A stretch of DNA of 36,462 nucleotides from Streptomyces sp. I05A-00742 (GTDB lineage: Bacteria > Actinomycetota > Actinomycetes > Streptomycetales > Streptomycetaceae). The first letter of the stretch is position 1. Every line of letters begins with the position of its first letter. Made by a program: the position numbers and the translations under genes. The stretch is from contig NZ_JABETO010000014.1 in NCBI RefSeq assembly GCF_013055795.1, positions 100,504-136,965 on the forward strand, written 5' to 3'. The notes under the pieces were generated by a model. The model did not search any database. It had not been told where the DNA came from and saw nothing but the letters and a program-made list of their open reading frames with translations. Positions 31,100 through 36,462 of this stretch are shown piece after piece.

Positions 31100-31218
31100 G
31101 TAACAACCTTCTCTACGGGTTCAAGGCGGCTCGCTCCGCTCGCCGCGCGCGGCCCGGCTCCCCCCGGGCCGCCGCTCCTGTCTCCGCCCCGCTCCGGCCC
31201 GCTCCGGCCCGGGTCCGC
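31090..31218. repeat. Long direct repeat, copy 2
   Basis: About 128 bp related to 24811-24928, in the same orientation, with a few substitutions and an extra 10-bp GCTCCGGCCC near the end. Recombination between the two copies would delete about 6.3 kb, including att core 2 and the prim-pol-like cluster. Confidence 0.88.
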
Positions 31219-31343
31219 CCGCCCGCGCGGCTGAAGCGAGTCGCCACCTTCCCTCAGAACGGATGCCTCCGGCGGGGGCGCTCCGACTCCGGGATGGCGG
31301 AAGGCCGGCGGGCGGATGCGGGTCGCATGGGGTTGAGGAGGGA

Positions 31344-31494
31344 GCTGCCATCCCGCCTGCCGTCGCCCCAGGCAAAGCCGAGCAGCCTTGGCCCGGGGCG
31401 TCCAGGTCGTTCGTCCAGCCGGGCGCTCCACCTGGACGCCCCGGGCCAAGCCCGCTCCACATGCGTGTGGGACGACGACAGACGGGATGGCAGC
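31344..31494. repeat. 151-bp interrupted inverted repeat, MITE-like
   Basis: The outer arms GCTGCCATCCCG (31344-31355) and CGGGATGGCAGC (31483-31494) are perfect 12-bp complements. The inner arms CTTGGCCCGGGGCGTCCAGG T (31387-31407) and its complement (31430-31450) are perfect over 21 bp, around a 22-nt loop. The middle of each arm is diverged. It lies in the 523-bp gene-free gap before the nuclease gene (31100-31622) and could be a non-autonomous insertion or a strong bidirectional terminator. Nothing else recognisable is in that gap. Confidence 0.82.
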
Positions 31495-31622
31495 GAAAGC
31501 GGTGCGACGAAGTGGCGCACCGGCGCCGCCTCCTCCACTTCTCTCCAGGCTCTTATCGAAAAGACCCGCCAGACCCTGGGAATTTCTGGAACGCTGACTC
31601 CCGAGAGTGGGGAGAACGTTCT

Positions 31623-33131
31623 ATGCCTGATGTGCCGCACGCCTCCACGAGGCTCTGGAAGTCATTGGAAAATTTCCACCCCGAGGTTTACATCCAGCAC
31701 GTGGATTTCAAGGAAGGCTCTCCCTATGAAGGGCAGAGCGTGACCCTTTCCCCGATCACCCTGATATCCGGCGCTCACGGTACGGGCAAAACCACATTCT
31801 TGTCCCTAGTGGCAGAGAGCCTGCGTGCCGGTGCTCGATATTACGACATACCTCCGATAATTCGCCCCGCACGTCACGCCGAACCTTTCCTGGGCGGGAA
31901 ATGCTCGCTCCGAGTGCAATACAACGGGCAAGAAGTTCAGATCGAGGCAGACTTGAGCGTCAAGCCAGAGGCGTCAGAGAATAAGACAGACAAAGAACTC
32001 GACCTACACCCAATAATCCAAGGCGCCTACGAGATCTCGTCAGACATCCAGATGTTCTTCCAGGACGTGCGCCCAAAGTTCCTTAAGAAAGACCAAACCG
32101 GAGACCCTTGGAAGCAAAAAAAGCGGGACTTGAACGCACTTCGCGAGATTCTGGGATTCCCGTACGATGAGGCCACATACTACCCCCTTGACGTAGACGG
32201 ATCTGGCGTCGAGTTTCCGTACGTCCGAGCCAGGCGAGGAGACGAGTGGACCGACTCGTTCCAAATGGGCTACGGAGAGCTGACCGTTCACAAGCTTCGA
32301 TGGGACATCGTAAATTCCCCTTCAAACTCCGTGCTGCTTCTGGACGAGCCCGAAGCCAATATAGCCCCGAGAGGACGAGCCGCCCTCATTGACGAGATCG
32401 CCACACTCGCCCGGATTTCGAGTCGGCAAGTAGTGGTAGCTACACATTCAGCAGAGTTCCTGAACCGTGCCCCTCTTTCTGCGATTCGCATGTGCGTCCG
32501 CGCAGGCAGTTCACGGGCCATACTCTCGCCGTCGCGCACTGCGGATCTCCGCGATTCGCTGGGGGTAGACCATCCACTACGATTCTTCCTCGTCGTAGAG
32601 GATGAGGTAGCCGAGGTCGCTCTGAACCTCGCCCTCACCGCGAAACAATTCACCCTTCTTAGCGAAACAGAAGTAATCAAAGCCGGTTCATGGACCGATG
32701 TCATAGTGACGCACAACTCCCTGTCATCCTCTAGTCGTGTAAGGTCGGTCGCCGTAATAGACGGCGATCAGCGGGATAGCATACCGCCCACCAAACAGAG
32801 GGAGGGAATCTTGTTTCTTCCCGGCACCGAGCCTCCCGAAAAGGTATTTATCCAGTTCGCCGCACGCCATCCGGAAGAGTTCGCAAACAGACTCAACTGC
32901 TCAATTCAGTCCATCAGTGTCTATATCGCAGAAATGCTGGGAATTGACCACCATGGATGGCTCACGCTTCTCGCCAAGCGCACCGGGCACGATTGGCGGC
33001 ATTGCCTACGGTCCGCTTTTGAAATCTGGCACTCTTGTCCCGAGCATGAGCTTCAAGTCAATTCCCTAGTTGAGGCAATCATGGAGTCCCTCCAGCGCGG
33101 GGTCGGAGCAAATACAGCACACTCCAGTTGA
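31623..33131 (+). CDS. OLD-like ATPase with TOPRIM nuclease domain, candidate defence protein
   Basis: A 502-aa protein from ATG 31623, with GGGGAGA upstream; the longer frame is the inverted-repeat region. The ABC/SMC-type ATPase shows Walker A GAHGTGKTTF (K56), a signature-like MGYGEL, Walker B SVLLLDEPEANIAP (D241, E242) and the H-loop VVVATHSAEF (H275). C-terminal to it lies a TOPRIM layout: FFLVVEDEVAEVAL (E326) and VAVIDGDQRDS (D380, D382). This is the OLD-family order, found in phage P2 Old and GajA. Third positions are far less G/C-rich than in chromosomal neighbours, suggesting foreign origin. No partner such as GajB is adjacent, so it may act alone. It could also be an ATPase with an inactive TOPRIM. 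Confidence 0.8.
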   Translation: MPDVPHASTRLWKSLENFHPEVYIQHVDFKEGSPYEGQSVTLSPITLISGAHGTGKTTFLSLVAESLRAGARYYDIPPIIRPARHAEPFLGGKCSLRVQYNGQEVQIEADLSVKPEASENKTDKELDLHPIIQGAYEISSDIQMFFQDVRPKFLKKDQTGDPWKQKKRDLNALREILGFPYDEATYYPLDVDGSGVEFPYVRARRGDEWTDSFQMGYGELTVHKLRWDIVNSPSNSVLLLDEPEANIAPRGRAALIDEIATLARISSRQVVVATHSAEFLNRAPLSAIRMCVRAGSSRAILSPSRTADLRDSLGVDHPLRFFLVVEDEVAEVALNLALTAKQFTLLSETEVIKAGSWTDVIVTHNSLSSSSRVRSVAVIDGDQRDSIPPTKQREGILFLPGTEPPEKVFIQFAARHPEEFANRLNCSIQSISVYIAEMLGIDHHGWLTLLAKRTGHDWRHCLRSAFEIWHSCPEHELQVNSLVEAIMESLQRGVGANTAHSS

Positions 33132-33152
33132 CATCCACGTCTGACATCAACG
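33128..33152 (+). promoter_or_regulatory. Putative integrase arm-type site, copy 3
   Basis: TTGACATCCAC-GTC-TGACATCAACG matches copies at 7008 and 26391 and extends a little further in agreement with copy 1 (CCAGCG versus ACAGCG). It lies 112 bp left of att core 3, in line with the 107 bp for copy 2, and overlaps the nuclease gene stop at 33131. Confidence 0.6.
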
Positions 33153-33239
33153 CCAGCGCACAGTGACAGCTCAGCCTGCCTCCATACACCTTCTGCGAAG
33201 GCCAGTCGCCGCTTCAGGAGCACCGGCACGCACATCGAA

Positions 33240-33282
33240 CTCCTAAAGCGGGTGTCGGCAGTTCGAATCTGTCCGGGGGCAC
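33240..33282 (+). other. att core, copy 3 (outer attR)
   Basis: 43 bp matching the tRNA 3' end with one change, C to T at 33272, which would turn a G-C pair of the T-stem into G-U. The core is followed by ACACGG, so the original chromosomal tRNA probably did not encode CCA directly. Everything right of it is chromosomal. Confidence 0.9.
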
Positions 33283-33287
33283 ACGGT

Positions 33288-33327
33288 GAAGGGCCGGTTC
33301 AGGGGATTGCCCCTGGACCGGCCCTTC
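33288..33327 (+). terminator. Hairpin after att core 3, probably the original tRNA terminator
   Basis: GAAGGGCCGGTTCAGGGG (33288-33305) pairs with CCCCTGGACCGGCCCTTC (33310-33327) with one G-U pair and a 4-nt loop. It starts six bases after the core, as a tRNA terminator would, and lies in chromosomal sequence. Confidence 0.82.
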
Positions 33328-33360
33328 TGCGTGATCACGGCAGCCGTCTCCCGCGCGGAG

Positions 33361-34272
33361 TCACGCCGGGGTCGTCGCGCCGGCGAATTCCTCGTGGAGG
33401 AAGCGGGCGAGGGCGGTGAGTTGGGGGGTGGTGTGGTCGGTGCGCCAGATGAGGGCCATTTGGGAGGGGTCGGGGAGGGCGTCGACCGCGAGGTAGCGGA
33501 CGTCGCTGCGGGTGATGCGTTCGGCGAGGGGGCGGCAGACGAGCATGGTGTGGTCGCCGGTGGCCACGAGGGCGAGGCCCTCCTGGATGGTGGCGATCTC
33601 CCTGGTGGAGCGGATGGGGGCTCCCGCGGGGGTGGAGTGGGGGACGCGGGCGGCCATCCAGTAGGCGGGGGCGTCTCCGGTGGGGCGGAGGATGTCCAGG
33701 GTGGCCAGGTCCTCGGCGTGCAGGCGGCCGGCGGTGGCGAGGGGGTGGGAGGAGGCGACGGCGAGGAGGCGGTCCTGGGGCGGGAAGCGGAAGCCTACGG
33801 TCAGGGCGGCTTCCCTGACCGGGAGTTCGACGACTGCGGCATCGAGCCGGCCTTCGAGGAGGGCCGAGAAGGGCGAGCCCCAGGGGATCTCGCTCAGGGC
33901 CATCGTGACGTCGTGGTGGGCGCGGAGCCGGCGGAAGGCTTCGGTGACTTCCTCGTAGACGCTGCCGTGGAAGCCGATGCGCAGCTCGCGCAGGGCGCCG
34001 CGGCCGGCGCGTTCGCGGGCCTGGGTGACCACCGTGGTCAGCGCCTCGTAGGCGGGACGGACCTCGGTGACGAACTGCGCGCCGAACCGGGTCAGTTCCA
34101 CACGCCGGCTGGTGCGTTCGACGAGGCGCACGCCGACGCGGCGTTCGAGGCCCGCGACGAGCTGGCTGACGCGGCTCTGGGAGTAGCCCAGGCGGGTGGC
34201 CGTCCGGCCGAAGTGCAGCTCATCGGCCAGGGCGAGCAGGCACTCGAGCTCTTGGACGTTGACCTGGGTCAT
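33361..34272 (-). CDS. LysR-family transcriptional regulator
   Basis: A 303-aa regulator from ATG 34272 with GGAGAGGA upstream; the longer frame to 34365 crosses the operator. The N-terminal HTH (ELECLLALADELHFGRTATRLGYSQSRVSQLVAGLERRVGVRLVERTSRRVELTRFG) and the type-2 periplasmic-binding effector domain (LRELRIGFHGSVYEEVTEAFRRLRAHHDVTMALSEIPWGSPFSALLEGRLDAAVVELP) are complete. It is divergent from an MFS exporter, with an inverted repeat between them, so it probably controls that gene. The effector is unknown. Confidence 0.93.
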   Translation of the reverse strand: MTQVNVQELECLLALADELHFGRTATRLGYSQSRVSQLVAGLERRVGVRLVERTSRRVELTRFGAQFVTEVRPAYEALTTVVTQARERAGRGALRELRIGFHGSVYEEVTEAFRRLRAHHDVTMALSEIPWGSPFSALLEGRLDAAVVELPVREAALTVGFRFPPQDRLLAVASSHPLATAGRLHAEDLATLDILRPTGDAPAYWMAARVPHSTPAGAPIRSTREIATIQEGLALVATGDHTMLVCRPLAERITRSDVRYLAVDALPDPSQMALIWRTDHTTPQLTALARFLHEEFAGATTPA

Positions 34273-34317
34273 GGCGTCCTCTCCGGGGGTCCTTCCGGGC
34301 GTCCCCTCCGAAATCCT

Positions 34318-34340
34318 ATCGATCAGCCTAGCTGATCGAT
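34318..34340. promoter_or_regulatory. Operator-like 23-bp inverted repeat between LysR and MFS genes
   Basis: ATCGATCAGC (34318-34327) and GCTGATCGAT (34331-34340) form a perfect 10-bp inverted repeat with a CTA spacer. It lies 45 bp upstream of the LysR start and 52 bp upstream of the exporter start, the usual place for a LysR activation site. Confidence 0.8.
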
Positions 34341-34392
34341 CCTTGAGAACATCGCCGTTGTTCATGGTCAGGCGCGCTGTTTGGCTGGCGGC

Positions 34393-35619
34393 ATGGGTTC
34401 CTCCGCATCAACCAGAGTCACCGCGCCACGGCAGTGGGTGGCGGTCGCCGTGTTGTCCCTGTGCACGTTCGTGGTCGTGACGTCGGAGATGCTGCCGATC
34501 GGCGTGCTGACCCCGATGGCCGACGGCCTGGGGATCAGCCCGGGTACGGCGGGGTTCAGCCTGTCGATCACCGGCCTGGTGACCGCCGTCACCGCACCGG
34601 CGGTCCCGCGCGCGCTGGGGGCGCTCGACCGGCGCGTGGTGCTGGCCGTGGCGATGGTGGTGCTGGCCGTCGGCAACGCCCTGACCGTGGCGGCGCACGG
34701 CTTCGGCCTGCTGGTCGCCTCCCGGATCATCATCGGGCTGGGGATGGGGGCGGTGTGGGGCCTGGCGTCCGCGGTCGCGACGCGGCTCGTCGCACCCCGC
34801 CATGCCACGCTCGCGGTGTCGTTCACCGTCAGCGGGGTCGCGGCGGCCTCGGTCGTCGGCGTTCCCCTGGGCACGCTCGTCGGCAACACGTTCGGCTGGC
34901 GTGCCGCGTTCGCCTCGCTGTCCGCCGTCGCGGTGCTCCTCGCCGCCGGGCTGCTGCTGGCGCTTCCCCGCCTTCCCCGCCCGGCCGCGCCGGCCGGGAC
35001 GGACCACCGGGCCGTCAGCGAACCGCTGCTGCGCAACGCCCCGGTGACCGTCGGACTGGCACTGATCGTCTTCCTCGTCACCGCGCACTTCGCCGCGTAC
35101 ACCTACGTACGGCCCGTCCTCGAAGAGCGCACCGAGGCGTCGCCCGGGACCATCGCCCTGCTCCTGCTGGTCTACGGACTCTTCGGGCTGGCCGGCAACT
35201 TCGCCGCCGGCGCCCTGGCGGCACGCCGCGCGCGCCTCACGGTGCTGGGTCTCACGGCCGGGATCGGCGCGTCCGTCGTGCTGCTCGCGGCCCTCGGTAC
35301 CGTCGCCGGTGTGACCGGCGTCGGCATGGCCCTGTGGGGGCTGACGTACGGCGGGCTGTCGGTGGCCGGCCAGCTCTGGATGACGCAGTCCGCACCCCAC
35401 CGCGCCGAACACGTCACCGGCCTCTACGTCGGTGTCTTCACCGCGGCCATCGCCCTCGGCGCCTTCCTCGGCGGCACCGTCGTGGAGGCGTCCGGCATCA
35501 CGTCCCTGCTGTGGAGCGCCGCCGCGCTCACGGCCGCGGCCCTCGCCGTCGGGGTGTTCGGCCCCGGCCCCGCCCCGGAGGGGAAGCAGGAGCCGGAGCC
35601 GTCCGTCGCGACGCCGTGA
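34393..35619 (+). CDS. MFS exporter, DHA1/AraJ-like
   Basis: A 408-aa membrane transporter from ATG 34393; no strong ribosome-binding site, but the first helix starts at once (QWVAVAVLSLCTFVVVTSEMLPIGVL). About 12 hydrophobic helices are visible, with the MFS loop 2-3 pattern reduced to GALDRRVVLAV and the helix IIIGLGMGAVWGLASAVATRLVAPRHATLAVSFTVSGVAAASVVGVPLGTLVGNTFGWRAAF, typical of AraJ/NepI-type sugar or drug efflux proteins. It is divergent from the LysR gene and converges on the DUF2252 gene with a 22-nt gap. The substrate is unknown. Confidence 0.92.
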   Translation: MGSSASTRVTAPRQWVAVAVLSLCTFVVVTSEMLPIGVLTPMADGLGISPGTAGFSLSITGLVTAVTAPAVPRALGALDRRVVLAVAMVVLAVGNALTVAAHGFGLLVASRIIIGLGMGAVWGLASAVATRLVAPRHATLAVSFTVSGVAAASVVGVPLGTLVGNTFGWRAAFASLSAVAVLLAAGLLLALPRLPRPAAPAGTDHRAVSEPLLRNAPVTVGLALIVFLVTAHFAAYTYVRPVLEERTEASPGTIALLLLVYGLFGLAGNFAAGALAARRARLTVLGLTAGIGASVVLLAALGTVAGVTGVGMALWGLTYGGLSVAGQLWMTQSAPHRAEHVTGLYVGVFTAAIALGAFLGGTVVEASGITSLLWSAAALTAAALAVGVFGPGPAPEGKQEPEPSVATP

Positions 35620-35641
35620 GTCCTTGGGCCGAAGCCCCGGG

Positions 35642-36462
35642 CTACAGGCCCGGGATCCGGCCGTTGCGGAACAGGTCCGCGAAGATCTGGTGGTCCTCCC
35701 GGGCCCGGGCGCCGTAGCTGTGGGCGAAGTCGGTGAGCAGGTCCGCGAAGCCCGTCTCGTCGGCGGCGATCGCGGTGTCGATGGCCCGCTCGGTGGAGAA
35801 CGGCACGAGCGAGTGGCCGCTGGTGTCGTCGGCGGCGGCGTGCATGGTGGCGGTGGCCCGGCCGAGGTCGGCGACGACGGCGGCGATCTCCACCGGGTCG
35901 TCGATGTCGGACCAGTCGAGGTCGACGGCGTACGGCGAGATCTCCGCGACCAGCTGCCCGGCGCCGTCGAGCTCGGTCCAGCCCAGCCACGGGTCGGCGT
36001 GCGCCTGCAGGGCGCGCTGGGAGATCACCGTGCGGTGGCCCTCGTGCCGGAAGTACGCGCGCACGGCCGGGTCGGTGATGTGCCGGGAGGCCGCGGGGGT
36101 CTGCGCCTGCTTCATGTAGATGACGACGTCGTTCTCCAGGGCGTCGCTGTTGCCCTCCAGGAGGATGTTGTACGAGGGCAGGCCGGCGCTGCCGATGCCG
36201 ATGCCGCGGCGGCCGACGACGTCCTTGACGCGGTGGGAGTCGGGGCGGGCCAGGCTGCTGCCGGGCAGGGTCTCCAGGTAGCCGTCGAAGGCGGCCAGGA
36301 TCTTGGAACGGGTGTCGGCGTCCAGGGCAATCGAGCCGTCGCCGTCGAGGAAGCGCCGGTCGTGCCCGCGGATCCCGGTCATGGTCGCCAGGAGCCCGAA
36401 CCGGGTGCGGGCGCGGGCCTCGCGCAGGGCGTCGAGGAGCGGGCCCTGCGCCGTGTCGAGGG
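35642..36462 (-). CDS. DUF2252 family protein, N-terminus beyond the window
   Basis: The C-terminal 273 residues of a DUF2252 protein; the frame stays open to the window edge, and the codons beyond ATG 36382 read LLDALREARARTRFGLLAT, ordinary family sequence, so that ATG is not the start. Recognisable stretches are VVGRRGIGIGSAGLPSYNILLEG, DVVIYMKQAQTPAA, GHRTVISQRALQAHADPWLGW and DLDWSDIDDPVEIAAVVADLGRATATMHA. The fold is kinase-like and the full family length is about 430-460 aa. The function is unknown. Confidence 0.88.
   Translation of the reverse strand, partial: LDTAQGPLLDALREARARTRFGLLATMTGIRGHDRRFLDGDGSIALDADTRSKILAAFDGYLETLPGSSLARPDSHRVKDVVGRRGIGIGSAGLPSYNILLEGNSDALENDVVIYMKQAQTPAASRHITDPAVRAYFRHEGHRTVISQRALQAHADPWLGWTELDGAGQLVAEISPYAVDLDWSDIDDPVEIAAVVADLGRATATMHAAADDTSGHSLVPFSTERAIDTAIAADETGFADLLTDFAHSYGARAREDHQIFADLFRNGRIPGL

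Larger units (their letters stand above)
26541..33282. mobile_element. CIME-like passenger segment between att copies 2 and 3
   Basis: A 6.7-kb segment bounded by att cores 2 and 3, without integrase, excisionase, replication-helicase or transfer genes. It carries a prim-pol-N-like/XRE/flavoprotein cluster and an OLD-like nuclease gene. Tandem integration of an element next to a decayed one that keeps its att sites is the cis-mobilizable element arrangement described for ICEs. Its right-end arm motif matches the AICE integrase sites, but its left end has a different repeat. Confidence 0.75.

Overview
The window is high-GC actinomycete DNA and almost certainly Streptomyces: strong G/C bias at third codon positions, frequent GTG starts, GTGA/ATGA-coupled genes, and families typical of that genus (AfsR-like STAND ATPase, KorSA-type GntR regulators, TraB-type conjugation ATPase). 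Chromosomal sequence lies on both flanks (about 1-6926 and 33283-36462). Between them is a composite of integrated elements in the 3' end of a tRNA-Arg(CCU) gene.

Left chromosomal flank: a secreted M6-like metalloprotease; a gene split into two frames exactly at a 12-unit heptanucleotide repeat (a possible on/off switch); an NB-ARC/TPR STAND ATPase; a small secreted protein; then the tRNA.

Element 1 (about 6.93-26.54 kb) is an actinomycete integrative and conjugative element (AICE). A leftward run carries int, xis, a RepA-like helicase, a prim-pol replication protein, small accessory and membrane proteins, and traB. Just beyond traB is a palindrome cluster that looks like a clt transfer locus. 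A divergent operator region leads to a rightward run with two GntR regulators, a glycosyltransferase and Cys/His-rich small proteins; a third GntR gene faces left inside this region. Cargo follows: an FkbM methyltransferase, a WXG100-like pair with a small membrane protein, two membrane-anchored helical proteins and a SLATT/DUF4231-like membrane protein.

Element 2 (about 26.54-33.28 kb) lies between the second and third copies of the 43-bp att core and has no integrase or transfer genes, so it looks like a cis-mobilizable passenger (CIME). It carries three diverged prim-pol-N-like paralogs, small Cys-rich proteins, an XRE/TPR-like regulator translationally coupled to a flavoprotein, a large inverted repeat, and a low-GC OLD-like ATPase/TOPRIM protein that is the best candidate here for an anti-phage gene.

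All three att cores are followed by their own strong hairpin, and three copies of a TGACATC-type motif pair lie near the cores. The right flank has a LysR regulator divergent from an MFS exporter, and a DUF2252 gene cut by the window edge. Calls rest on reading motifs and gene layout by eye; no database search was run.
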